Shown: one piece after another, positions 51,201 through 55,399 of the stretch
Numbering within the stretch: position 1 is the first letter of the stretch
Layout of the letters: each line of letters starts with the position of its first letter
Assembly: GCF_963676685.1 (NCBI RefSeq)
Contig: NC_092344.1
Location: 95,510,749-95,574,748 of the forward strand
DNA length: 64,000 nt
DNA from: Mytilus edulis
Taxonomy: Eukaryota; Mollusca; Bivalvia; Mytilida; Mytilidae
Direction of reading: 5' to 3'
Translations under genes and position numbers: made by a program
Notes under the pieces: model-generated
The model's input: the letters and a program-made list of their open reading frames with translations, nothing else
The model's database searches: none
Told to the model about the DNA's origin: nothing

Positions 51201-54193
51201 AATCATCACTAAAAAATCCGTATACAAGACTTTATTAAAAACGACAAAAAATGAAATGAATTCGAGATGTGTTTTATTTAAAACAAATGTCGCGTTTAAA
51301 GAAAATACACTTTAAATAAAATTTGTATTTGCCATTGCAATGAGTAACATGACTTGTGCCAATAGAGAAATATATACCTTATTGGTTCAGATCAACCGAG
51401 TTCACCACTGGGTTTTTAGCAGGATTGTGATGAAACGAGTAACACAAAGTGTACCACTAGAGGAAAAGCACTTACTTACACAAATATAAATGTTCTACCG
51501 CTCGAGCCACACCTATCTATCTTAATTAAGTTCTAAATACCCTCCTTGTTAATTTCTAAATGTGAGTACAACAAAGGAAACAGAATTGGTATAAATGCGA
51601 TCAAGATAGTCACACAACTGTAAACTATACTGCGTGTGAATATCAATAATAATTTAGCGTTAAATTACAGGCTAGCTTCTTTATTGGAGACTCTTTTTTT
51701 TCTCAATTTGCTTAAGCCTCGGTCACACCTTACCGGATAGCTCGAACGGACGCCTAACGGATAACTTTTTTTCAATCCGTTCATGTCCGTTAGACGTCCG
51801 TTCTTATTGTTCTATATAATAAGAATGTTCTTATCCCGGGCATAAAAACAATGCCGTATTTTGCGAAACCTTTTCAACTTTTGATCTTCAGTGCTGTACA
51901 ACTTTGTACTTTTTTCACTTTCGATCTTTTATATCTGGGCGTCACTGGTGAGTCTTGTGTGGGCAAGGCGCGTTTTTGGCGTATTGAATTTTAAACCTGA
52001 TGCTTTTTGTTATCTATTAATCATGTTTTTCTGTGTCTAATATGTTCTCCTATTTATTTGTATTGTAGTCCTGTAATATTATGTTGTCATTTCAATGTTA
52101 TATTTAACTTTGCCATTAAAGTGCGAGGTTTGGCATGCCTTAAAACCAGGTTCAACCCACCACTTTTATTCCCCTTTAAAAGTGTCCTGTACCAAGTCAG
52201 GAAGATGGTCATTGTTATATATTGTTCGTTTCTCTTTGTGTTGCATTTTAACGTTGAGTCGTTTGTGTTTTCTCTTATTTTTGAGATATTGAGATAAGAC
52301 GTGGCACGGTACTTGTCTATCCCAAATTCATGTATTTGGTTTTCATGTTACATTTGTTATTCTCGTGGTGTTTTGTCTGATGATTGGTCTGTTTCTGTGT
52401 GTGTTGCGTTTCGATGTTGTGTCGTTGTTCTCCTCTTATATTTAATGCGTTTCGCTCGGTTTTGGTTTGTTACCCCGATTTTGTTTTTTGTCCATGGATT
52501 TATGAGTTTTGAACAGCGGTATACTACTGTTGCCTTTACTTATCCGTTAGACGTCCGTTCATATCAGTTGCATGTCCGTTAAGCGTACGTTTTATCCGTC
52601 GGTGTCCGTTCTGTCCGATGGAAAATTTTGAGCATGTTCAAAACTTTGAACGGACGTCCAACGGATAAAATGTCCGTTGAACGTCTGTTAGGCGTCCGTT
52701 TTGTACGGTACTCGTTCGTTTCGTTTCCGTTTTGTATCCGTTACGTGTCCGTTATACATCCGTTGGAGGTCTGGAAGATAAATTCACCAACGGACTTCTA
52801 CCGGACGTTTAACGGATAAAACGGATGAGAAACGGACTTCTACCGGACGTATAACGGATAAAACGGATGATGAACTGATCTGAAACGGATAAATGCAAAT
52901 TGAAAATTTCGCGTCAGAAATGCCAATTATTGCAGATTATGTCAGATTTCTTAAGGTTCATGAATTCTTATTATTCATAATCGATCTTAGTGTATAGGCA
53001 CGTCTTCACAATCAAGCAGTTTTTATTCAGGCCAGACACTGCCCTTTGGCGGAATTTTGAAGAATAAACCAAAACCAGTTACACAGAAACATTTTGAATA
53101 TATATGCGATTTACATGTATTATTATTGTCGTCTTTGATTTTTCCGTATATCTTGTCCATCCGTTTTAACCGGTACGCTTCCGTTAGGTGTTCGTTTTAT
53201 GCGGTACTCGTCCGTTGGATGTACGTTCGACATCCGTTCTGTCCGGTACGTGTCCGTTTCTCGTACGTTGTATATCCGGTGTGTGTCCGTTATGCATCTG
53301 TTACACGTCCGTTTTATTCGGTCAGCACATCAACGGACTCCCAACGGATAACAATGTTATCAACGGACAACTTTTATTTTCATCCGTTAGGCGTCCGTTC
53401 GTGCTATCCGGTAAGGTGTGACCGAGGCTTTACTTATATCGCAGATACAGGAAAAGTGACACATATAGCAACTAACTGATATAAATATTGAAACATGTTT
53501 AATTTTATTGACATCTACTTTTTTTCTGTAAAACTTGTATGTATACTTTTCAATGTTGTAAACTCCATAAATTTACATAACAGCTACAAGTAGTGTGTAC
53601 ATAGTAGAGAGAACAGAATATATTTTACGGAGATATTACGCAGAAGATAAATTACAAACAACGCGAAAAGTAGGAAGAAAAATAAGGCTTTGAGTTATAA
53701 TGGTTCCATTATATCTAGAGCAATATGGGTTGACCTGGAAAGGGAAGCACATTTAGCATTTCAATGCCAACGTATTTTTCTAGCGGTAAAAAAACGATTT
53801 TTAGTGTAATGATTTTTTTATTTCAATTTTCACCATGTAATTGGCTTAGCAGTCCATTTTTAATAAATAATCATCTAGTAAGTAAAATATTCACTACTAC
53901 TAACTTACCACCAACAATAACTGGTATGCTTCCCAGATTTTTGCTTAAGTCTGCACAGTTTCCTGGGCAACAACAGTACCATTCTATTGTATTTTTGTCA
54001 ACAAGACTTGTAACTTCTGCGGATAGCGAATGTTCCGATCGTTTGCTGGTAACATTGAAGGCTGTTCTGTTTGAAATGCGAAACAAATCATAGTTCACGG
54101 CTGAGGTAAAACCTGTCGTATTACAGGTAACTTTGAATAAAGATTCTTTGCTAATAATCTGGTCATTAGCTGTAACATGATTAGGGCTGTTTG
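18145..54193 (-). CDS. Class I cytokine receptor, gp130/Domeless-like (12 exons found; ends incomplete)
   Basis: Joined exons, 5' to 3' on the minus strand: 54193-53909, 51091-50977, 50320-50091, 49422-49280, 49004-48845, 40494-40421, 39517-39304, 38720-38566, 37959-37809, 36165-36016, 18921-18766, 18244-18145. All have AG/GT borders and the phases agree at every junction, giving about 644 codons. Domain order: Ig-like; cytokine-binding module part 1 with paired cysteines (VECILKSDSTLHCNW); part 2 ending in YWSPGARS, a degenerate WSxWS; then three FN3-like domains, the second with LYWC and VMCQ cysteines and the third opening with PTKGPS; then a transmembrane helix. This is the gp130 layout, and Domeless in invertebrates. 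Such receptors sit in the plasma membrane and signal through JAK/STAT. The signal peptide is uncertain and the JAK-binding tail was not located, so signalling is inferred from family only. Confidence 0.85.
18766..18921 (-). CDS. Cytokine receptor exon: FN3 domain D6, second half
   Basis: 156 bases, acceptor 'gtattatag', donor G|GTAAGA, phase 1 in and 1 out. Encodes VKNITVAASPYLRNIVLNDV, NTIYNISWRIRS and KYGPATNFTVYTGP: the E, F and G strands of the membrane-proximal FN3 domain, ending just before the membrane helix. Confidence 0.88.
18989..19690 (+). repeat. CATGTG/CACATG-rich inverted-motif array (left copy)
   Basis: About 18989-19350 is built from overlapping CACATGTG, ACATGCG, GCGTGA and TTTCACATGTGAATC words. 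Within it a unit of about 150 bases ('gtgatacgcatgatatacac' to 'ggcatggtgcctgtat') is present twice (19105-19220 and 19240-19360). A second part begins 'cacaggcaaattttg' near 19470 and carries ATTTCATGTGA/AATTCATG words. The outer end reads CACTGGTAAAAATGCC. The right copy at 34920-35455 is in opposite orientation. Confidence 0.7.
20894..20971 (-). CDS. Exon-like block, possible last exon of an unknown small gene
   Basis: Acceptor 'tttttaattacag', then 25 codons (QLYSKHAKSLMADNVLQDFI and five more) and a TAG stop. I do not recognise the protein. It lies inside the 17-kb receptor intron on the same strand. A second block at 27478-27533 has an ATG, 18 codons and a donor, but the phases of the two do not match directly, so at least one exon would be missing. 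Confidence 0.25.
   Translation of the reverse strand, partial: QLYSKHAKSLMADNVLQDFIIQATS
21863..22635. mobile_element. Non-autonomous inverted-repeat element with TTA duplication
   Basis: The ends are inverted copies of ACAGTCAAGGGACTTACT. The inverted similarity runs on for about 45 bases and includes AAGTGATTTT/AAATCACTT words. TTA flanks both sides (21860-21862 and 22636-22638). More AAGTGATTTTT words are scattered inside. At 773 bp with no transposase frame it is MITE-like. A 3-bp TTA duplication would suit the PIF/Harbinger superfamily. Confidence 0.6.
22735..23110. repeat. Dispersed bivalve-type repeat with purine-rich wording
   Basis: It has 'gggacataactcaagaactg', 'gagttgagacaagctt'-like stretches and an end near 'aacgcaaacattttgcggtc'. 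About 23110-23560 continues with another low-complexity dispersed stretch ('cataaccccaaaatcaatcc' twice, at about 23278 and 23456). I see no gene in 22640-24060. Confidence 0.45.
24066..24189. repeat. Near-perfect 53-bp inverted repeat (hairpin)
   Basis: Left arm 24066-24119 and right arm 24137-24189 are reverse complements except for one inserted T. They are separated by a 17-base loop containing 'gagcccgaagggcgag'. The arms carry 'aataaaggactttttgtttt' and 'gatactgactttatcacag'. It could be a foldback element or the closed end of a larger one. Confidence 0.8.
25755..25904 (+). other. Exon-like open stretch of unknown origin
   Basis: An acceptor-like 'gctgttttaag' is followed by 50 open codons (LTGKNVKIHHFDIG, LVNIRAGRSFYNFD, GSTLHCKNLFEKEQ) and GTGAGA. 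It is antisense to the receptor gene, inside its large intron. I found no partner exon in the correct phase and do not recognise the sequence. It is probably chance or a decayed element. Confidence 0.15.
26309..26693. mobile_element. Short TIR repeat (TACTGTAAATTCAGAAAT ends), with nested repeat
   Basis: The ends are inverted copies of 'tactgtaaattcagaaat' with 'attattg' just inside. The centre (about 26485-26640) is interrupted by a different dispersed repeat ('cttaggcag', 'cccacttatgaaaatttctg') that also occurs at 33225-33390. A second copy of the outer element, without the insert, lies at 57799-58033. Confidence 0.6.
26696..27204. mobile_element. Foldback element with long inverted arms
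   Basis: The ends read ATATCGTCGCTGTTATGCAA in inverted orientation. After a divergent gap the arms match again over about 90 bases ('atctttttatcgattattta', 'tatgtatgttccactgt', 'gcgaaaatatctgatcttct'). A unique centre of about 200 bases separates them. It abuts the preceding TIR element. No coding frame is present and the target duplication is not clear. Confidence 0.65.
27210..27305 (-). repeat. Dispersed core repeat, copy 3
   Basis: Recognised by 'gggctttgctcatggtt', 'ggtgacctatagttgttaac' and 'ggagagttgtct'. It immediately follows the foldback element. Confidence 0.65.
27478..27533 (-). CDS. Exon-like block, possible first coding exon of an unknown small gene
   Basis: ATG then MHLGLLVVLRKWTAQEDE and two bases of the next codon before a GTAATG donor. 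The composition is plausible for a short helical protein. I do not recognise it, and no phase-compatible next exon was found. It is inside the large receptor intron on the same strand. Confidence 0.2.
28909..28946. repeat. Small perfect hairpin
   Basis: AGCTTTTATCCGACA and TGTCGGATAAAAGCT are exact inverted copies around an 8-base loop. Nearby DNA (28340-29290) is dispersed-repeat material with no gene. Confidence 0.7.
29302..29912. mobile_element. Inverted-repeat element with 10-bp target duplication
   Basis: GCGTTTGGCG occurs directly on both sides (29292-29301 and 29913-29922). The ends are inverted copies of GGTGGGTCTTTTCACCACCG followed by iterated CGAACACC words. The left end has one extra G. 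It is 611 bp without a transposase frame; the minus-strand frame at its right end is an artefact of the iterated motif. A 9-10-bp duplication is most like Mutator-type elements. Confidence 0.75.
30088..30450. mobile_element. MITE with 9-bp target duplication and subterminal palindrome
   Basis: GATTATATT occurs directly on both sides (30079-30087 and 30451-30459). The arms are inverted over about 54 bases, starting TAGTCCAAATAATTATGACG and running through 'cttgaaaggctattataatt'. Just inside the left arm, CGCCTTACTTCGAC is followed by its own reverse complement (30142-30169). There is no coding frame in 363 bp. Confidence 0.8.
31200..31300. repeat. G-rich dispersed repeat with a long poly-G run
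   Basis: 'cagtggcggttccagagggt' is followed by an 18-base run of G and then 'gggcatacgccccc'. It belongs to a family that also appears near 32540-32620, 32930-32955 and 33225-33390. The opposing open frames here are artefacts of the homopolymer. Confidence 0.6.
32753..32872 (+). repeat. Dispersed core repeat, copy 4
   Basis: A clean copy in forward orientation: 'gatgtggtatgattgccaat', 'cacaagagaccaaaatgaca', 'aactataggtcaccgtacgg', 'caatgagcaaagcccatac'. Confidence 0.75.
33940..34248. mobile_element. Small TIR element with 8-bp duplication and internal minisatellite
   Basis: GTATGAAG flanks both sides (33932-33939 and 34249-34256). The ends are CACGGGGGGGTCTC and its reverse complement. Inside, the word CCCATTGATATATTT (with variants such as CCCATTCATATATTT) recurs about six times at 30-60-base intervals. 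There is no coding frame. An 8-bp duplication fits hAT-type elements. Confidence 0.75.
34920..35455 (-). repeat. CATGTG/CACATG-rich inverted-motif array (right copy)
   Basis: Read on the minus strand it has the same order as the left copy at 18989-19690: outer end with AAAAATGCCACACATGTG, a dense CACATGTG/ACATGCG array (35455-35190), then 'cacaggcaaattttgg' and ATTCATGTGAA/TTCACGTGAA words (about 35185-34920). The open frame at 35328-35522 is a by-product of the array. Confidence 0.7.
36016..36165 (-). CDS. Cytokine receptor exon: FN3 domain D6, first half
   Basis: 150 bases, acceptor 'aattttag', donor G|GTAACG, phase 1 in and 1 out. Encodes VPTKGPSIS, a hinge like the PSKGP segment before the last FN3 domain of gp130, then QWLPVSYYITYYP. 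It joins the exon at 18921 across a 17-kb intron with a perfect phase match. Confidence 0.85.
36375..36965 (-). repeat. Two neighbouring copies of a dispersed repeat
   Basis: Both copies (about 36375-36620 and 36640-36965) contain 'accttagctg', 'ggaatgtttg', 'ctcaatgctcttcaactt', 'acgcgcgtct' and end near 'cctggta'. They lie between receptor exons at 36165 and 37809. Further copies are at 38820-39060 and 56170-56365. Confidence 0.7.
37809..37959 (-). CDS. Cytokine receptor exon: FN3 domain D5, second half
   Basis: 151 bases, donor G|GTAAGT, phase 0 in and 1 out. The acceptor used is CAG at 37962-37960. A CAG four bases further in would put the frame out of phase with the previous exon. Encodes FNYTKPDQNVRLEL, WQFGVALKDRPGMVWA and a cysteine cluster (SCIFNCRLC). 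Confidence 0.85.
38566..38720 (-). CDS. Cytokine receptor exon: FN3 domain D5, first half
   Basis: 155 bases, acceptor 'cttgtacag', donor CAG|GTAAAT, phase 1 in and 0 out. Encodes VTVIVEKEKN, SSYVWLSVYTDP and TTLYWCRG, ending VMCQ. The YWC with a nearby second cysteine matches the arrangement of the fifth extracellular domain in gp130-type receptors. Confidence 0.85.
39304..39517 (-). CDS. Cytokine receptor exon: FN3 domain D4, remainder
   Basis: 214 bases, acceptor 'cgtttgttag', donor A|GTGAGT, phase 0 in and 1 out. Encodes GLVIGYQVVYPNN, then LTLEIEYKN and HTVYIFARNINGTSLEPTSL, the C to G strands of an FN3 domain. Confidence 0.85.
40421..40494 (-). CDS. Cytokine receptor exon: start of FN3 domain (D4)
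   Basis: 74 bases, acceptor 'tttctatag', donor AAG|GTAACT, phase 1 in and 0 out. Encodes RPLVGPELETNSF and the ILLYFK strand. The intron before it holds the LINE and a Penelope-like copy. Confidence 0.8.
41056..42195 (+). CDS. LINE ORF1 protein, CCHC zinc knuckles, 5'-truncated
   Basis: The frame is open from the very first base of the element (CTT CGT GAA GTT AAA) to a TAA at 42193-42195, about 379 codons, with no ATG near the start. The beginning was therefore lost by 5' truncation. The central part (VRVRIKNIPCSADDGQIQRA) has the look of an RRM-type RNA-binding fold. Three zinc knuckles follow: CNKCLQEGHKSYEC, CRTCGGSGHKASYC and CQTCGKSGHTAKYC. The last two lie in a tandem duplication with shared (N/D)DWVC lead-ins. 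The C-terminal third is acidic serine-rich and then lysine-rich. ORF1 proteins bind the element's RNA and act as chaperones in the retrotransposition particle. A frameshifted shadow frame (41582-41962) is ignored. Confidence 0.88.
   Translation, partial: LREVKPIFILEQDLFGSNKPSQDQYLTHLELYRSVEHLVDPSHLKALQRVRGLWRLYFDNQEDRDKTLTNGLVIRKKLIQTYARNPKTAENEDPNNVRVRIKNIPCSADDGQIQRALEFNHCVVHTLFRERLRVDGRVTNCQTGDRIAICDPIPNPLPKTLFIGKYKAVVLHRGQVDTRTNIKCNKCLQEGHKSYECPNDWVCRTCGGSGHKASYCFTCPDDWVCQTCGKSGHTAKYCNADSDSSSEDSQSESESDSDIPTHPESCQKDASQTTQAAEAEQKTPSFTFNKQASNNLENHSNLSEKKEQRHVKKAKRAKNKKDKQNSNKDQPSMERFLAEAFRTPSNKTNEEKKTRTKQTASTPTDELHKREEPVKKTKS
42232..43131 (+). CDS. LINE middle ORF: unknown protein, signal-peptide-like start, cysteine-rich
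   Basis: 299 codons, ATG 36 bases after the ORF1 stop and TAA 7 bases before the ORF2 ATG, so it is packed as a deliberate third cistron. The first 22 residues (MCFKLYILYIFLCLLCTINI, then DC) have the shape of a signal peptide. The first half then has about ten cysteines (VICECDVY, NSCLFK, EKCIDY, VPCTS, ENCLIG, TKCSI, ILCHN). Potential N-glycosylation sites occur (NINET, NFTC). The C-terminal part (NNYMFIWVTIHRTGLYILLD) is mildly hydrophobic but not a clear membrane anchor. I recognise no family. It is in the same frame as ORF1, with only the ORF1 TAA between them. Chance openness over 299 codons in such AT-rich DNA is very unlikely. Confidence 0.8.
   Translation: MCFKLYILYIFLCLLCTINIDCVYQVNKIVICECDVYIVDSIHSKEKYQNSCLFKNVVNTAYMKLFVNEKCIDYEYKGGKSSWIKNIVPCTSKTNENCLIGWSTKLTKCSIHRHTLILCHNIFLESSKKQPVLKYKSTVSVNDNLPMFFSSGYEHISTQLFFININETAKNIQLFLNLDITHFFVVHIFPELSTSSKVIWLTTFCDTINSISVKKYKSCKYKRTTRAIKITVNDNANVYKIQDVFRKSVMKLKIEINFTCAIYRSKNNYMFIWVTIHRTGLYILLDLNKSFKRSTIKLL
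43139..46933 (+). CDS. LINE ORF2: AP endonuclease and reverse transcriptase, 1264 aa
   Basis: The N-terminal endonuclease of the APE type begins directly after the ATG: SLNCQG (about 10-15), QETHLS (40-45), NLYAPNE, GGDMND (about 142), RIDFFI and FTDHQA (histidine of the active site). The reverse transcriptase follows: NYRPITLLNTDVKL, FIDFSKAFDSLEW (about 602, first catalytic Asp), GIRQGCPLSALLF (about 660) and LADD (about 709, second catalytic pair). The C-terminal domain ends with a CELCSKSDSYNHFFFEC zinc-binding motif (about 1146). All catalytic residues I can check are present, and the length is normal for L1/Tx1-type ORF2. It nicks target DNA and primes reverse transcription there. A young, potentially active enzyme; promoter activity is unknown because the 5' end is lost. 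Confidence 0.93.
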   Translation: MKTKNFHICSLNCQGLARKEKRFRLFSWFQQQKCDILMAQETHLSKDLIKQINNEFHGKHLHSLGTTNSRGVSYFINKSLDFKLINEFCDKEGRIIIINIEIQDKIFTLVNLYAPNEVHARNQFYKKVSKLIEEHTLGALIVGGDMNDLLSALDTKNNKLHKKLKKPVNGLKQLIKTHKLIDIWRQLNKDKKQFTWKRKNSTNEASRIDFFIICTQARLSTVSADIRPAQISFTDHQAISLKLDIYANNRGKGYFKMNNSILTDTQYNKLINKLIEKYEQNFNLTNVLNQWDLLKTDIRESTIQYCKSKARERKNNILIMENKLNLLNERLDKLPDRKNNELFNQIKNLEKDLEEIYSLKAKGAQVRSRIKWVEEGEKNTKYFLSLEKNRQAKKSINKLMTKTGEVTVDQSEILDVSKEYYKSLYKSTCPETEILKTYIENTPIDHSLTPCESKQVDGKLTLEELTSSIYNMKLNKTPGKDGLTVEFYRQFWPNLKHIVLNVSNTCYDNETLSETQKIGIISLIFKKNDPLSLDNYRPITLLNTDVKLITYTLAQRLKKILPLIIHRDQNGYVKNRYIGFNVRQIQDIIDYAENFNIDGAILFIDFSKAFDSLEWDFMLESLKKFGFNKSFQKWVKTLYHDIKGCILNNGWISETFGIQRGIRQGCPLSALLFVLSVEILACRIRDNNDLKGIQIKIDKNTHSLKISQLADDTTLFLRSKNEIKNALNLIETFGSFSGLKLNRNKTEGIWLGKLKHCKDKFESINWKDTVKSLGIYFGLNKKECETINIERQFEKSERILNDWKKRKLSMIGKITIIKTLVIPNITYVASLINLSSEIISQFKKILFNFLWEGGSEKVKRSVLRKDYIEGGLKMTDIDAYIEAIKINWVKRLTDETCANWKIIPTFYFREFGENNLIFKMNLNTHKSLENLKNLPTFYFEILKCWIKNGGGKTKVPDNYRDIRKQVIWGNQYIKTGGKSLYYSNWVKENIIFVNDVIDDKGEISHKILDKLKKKQNWISEICSLRKALPKSWIQKLKSNISKHTKINITQDIKMLSNGLYYDLDKIKFKEIYNIIIRSNKELPVGFCSWKNQLSGENVIYFIKKNLSFTFLFLKDNRLKMFRWKLLHNILAINHNLYRWKVVNSENCELCSKSDSYNHFFFECTWVKNYWTFLHKIFMYLNIGQHVFCLQNLVVGYKIEDVDYHVLNHIITIVCFVIYKCFYLSEKRTKYVNMMSVLKNEIDTQILYHPENSFLRKFQRKILEN
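46934..47468 (+). other. LINE 3' UTR and poly(A) tail
   Basis: 535 non-coding bases after the ORF2 stop. An inverted pair 'accaataaaatcccctggtt/ttattggt' occurs near 47324-47352, and an 'aataaa' word lies at about 47431 shortly before the terminal A run. Confidence 0.75.
47655..48720 (+). pseudogene. Penelope-like retroelement fragment, plus strand
   Basis: Joined across frameshifts, the region encodes IPMGTNCAPLLAGVFIYYYE (about 47846-47905), KKDKKLEISVNFTFSYTDSV with a degraded YxDD site (T-D-S in place of the usual aspartates), LNNSKFGDYVQRIYPI, SYLELHLEIDNEGRLKTKLF and IRNFRTCVSYHDFLDIALLL. These are reverse-transcriptase palm/thumb blocks of Penelope-like elements. The 3' tail has 'gtgctctctcc-ggagcacctga' wording and ends 'ggtatctttcgcccctcttt'. 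It is 5'-truncated and dead. It lies next to the LINE in the same receptor intron, and 15425-16400 is another copy. Confidence 0.75.
48845..49004 (-). CDS. Cytokine receptor exon: CBM domain 2, second half with WSxWS-like motif
   Basis: 160 bases, acceptor 'tctttttag', donor A|GTAAGA, phase 0 in and 1 out. Encodes MPATQYIVQVQCKLSKSAYW followed by SPGARS. The position and the YxVQVxC lead-in mark it as the WSxWS box, here degenerate (YWSPGA). The box normally stabilises domain 2 of the cytokine-binding module. Confidence 0.85.
49280..49422 (-). CDS. Cytokine receptor exon: CBM domain 2, first half
   Basis: 143 bases, acceptor 'catgtctag', donor AAG|GTAAGT, phase 1 in and 0 out. Encodes NPVKQLSVTT, then LKASWTMP and TNVTCLVE: the A, B and C strands of an FN3 fold with the proline-rich linker at its start. 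Confidence 0.85.
50091..50320 (-). CDS. Cytokine receptor exon: CBM domain 1, second half
   Basis: 230 bases, acceptor 'ttcgtttcag', donor A|GTAAGT, phase 2 in and 1 out. It carries many cysteines (GSCVSDSDTCKQQEC, SSLCYLR, LCRRC) and ends with the FHAQNLWGEIKFNRS strand, equivalent to the F/G region of a gp130 D2-like domain. The cysteine number is higher than usual for the family. Confidence 0.85.
50977..51091 (-). CDS. Cytokine receptor exon: CBM domain 1, first half
   Basis: 115 bases, acceptor 'attattttag', donor AT|GTAAGG, phase 1 in and 2 out. Encodes KPQDMITVECILKSDSTLHC then NWSS: the C-x(9)-C-x-W pattern at the start of class I cytokine receptor modules. An antisense open frame overlaps it on the plus strand and is a shadow. 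Confidence 0.85.
51715..53429. mobile_element. Inverted-repeat element with iterated ACGGAC/GTCCGT arms
   Basis: The ends are inverted for about 47 bases, starting AGCCTCGGTCACACCTTACC, with one mismatch seen. TTA flanks both sides (51712-51714 and 53430-53432). The right arm (52545-53410), and a shorter left arm, are filled with dozens of CGTCCGTT, ACGGATAA and ACGGACGTC words in both orientations. About 51845-52545 is a nested block of two dispersed repeats. No transposase is visible; the open frames at 52007-52582 and 53057-53479 are by-products. The TTA duplication is compatible with PIF/Harbinger. It lies in the receptor intron between exons 53909 and 51091. Confidence 0.75.
53909..54193 (-). 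CDS. Cytokine receptor exon: Ig-like domain D1
   Basis: 285 bases, acceptor 'gtatcatttag', donor G|GTAAGT, phase 1 in and 1 out. Encodes an Ig-like fold with a cysteine at the B-strand (FKVTCNTTG) and a late cysteine cluster (EWYCCCPGNC), with several N-glycosylation sites. The frame is also open upstream to an ATG at 54263, and those 23 residues (MNIFYLLVYVSSNLHFIIFL and three more) resemble a signal peptide. The exon may therefore start at that ATG rather than at the acceptor. Confidence 0.8.
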
Positions 54194-54369
54194 CTAAATG
54201 ATACAAGAAGATAATAAAATGTAAATTAGAAGATACATAAACTAAAAGATAAAATATGTTCATTGCTTTACGCCTTAGAAAGTACCGTAACCAACTAGAA
54301 TATGTAGCAATATGATCTCATTAATGTCATTCAGTGATACAAAATCCAAGAAACATCAGTTAACGGATT

Positions 54370-55395
54370 ATAAATATGAACATTGAACTAGAGGCTCTAA
54401 AAAGCTTGTGTCGCTCATCAAGGTCTATGTTCAACTTCAACGATGAAATGTGTCCCACTATTGTGATCAGTAACTGAAACTTCTTTTTTGTTGATCTTAA
54501 AATTGAGAATGGAAATGGGGAATATGTCAAAGCGACAACAACCCGACCATTGAACAGACAACAGCTGAAGGCCACCAACTCCCGCACCTTGTAAAAGCTA
54601 ACATATATTTTTGTCACTGTCTTCTATAGTTTTCGCCAAAAACACAAAAAATGAGTAAATTATATGTAAGTATTACATGTATAAGAAGACAAATAGACAA
54701 TTTTATCTATGCTGACTTATTATTTATCTATCTTTTATTGTTTTCAAGGTACTGAACTAAGTGTTAGGAAAAACACATTACAATTATCTTTTAAGGGTAG
54801 TAACTCCAATAAAAAGTTGACCAACGATTTCCACAAATTCTACTTATTTGTAGATCTTGCCTCCTTGTGGATAATTTTTAAGCCACAAAAATTATTCACA
54901 AGAATGCAAAATCTCTTTTTTTCTTATAGTTTCAAAAACAATGGGCAATAACACAAATCATAAGTTTAACAGTTAATCAATGGCTACAACTCCTGCAAAA
55001 ATCGACTGATGATTTTCGTTTAAAAGCAATTACATGTAAATAGACATTTGTTATGGTAGATCTTGGTAGATTTAATTATTCTCAACATTAATACGTTTGT
55101 CAGATTTCTCTAACAATAGCGGTTTTCAAGGGAAAACAATCAAAACTTGCATGTTACACTGAAATTGTTCTATTTCTTGTCATTTCGACCATGTTGGTTG
55201 GAAACATTCGTATTTAAAAAGATACACCAAAACGATACACCAAAGATGAGTGGCTCCATTTGACCCAGTAGTTTCAGAGGTGAAGAATATTTTGTAAAAT
55301 TACTGAACGACGACGACAGAATGCAACTTGTGAATGCAACGTTCACACTGGCCCTTATGGTTAGGTGAGCTATATTTAATGATGTGTCAACATAT
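54370..55395 (-). repeat. Dispersed bivalve-type repeat upstream of the receptor gene
   Basis: Contains 'aaaagcttgtgtcgctca', 'aatggaaatggggaatatgt', 'caacaacccgaccattgaa', 'ggttttcaagggaaaaca', 'tgacccagtagtttcagagg' and an end 'gcccttatggttaggtgagc'. Related pieces occur at 56735-56960 and 60470-60720. This covers most of the upstream region of the receptor gene, so its promoter is not identifiable by eye. Confidence 0.55.
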
Positions 55396-55399
55396 TTTA

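Noticed and set aside
52007-52582. Overlapping plus-strand frames with hydrophobic stretches
   Set aside because: They lie in a dispersed repeat also present at 4560-5100 and have no conserved start or domain.
53057-53479. 140-codon frame rich in VR and YA words
   Set aside because: Produced by the iterated GTCCGT motif of the inverted-repeat element, not by coding selection.
53764-54093. Plus-strand open frame of 109 codons
   Set aside because: Antisense shadow of the Ig-like exon 53909-54193.
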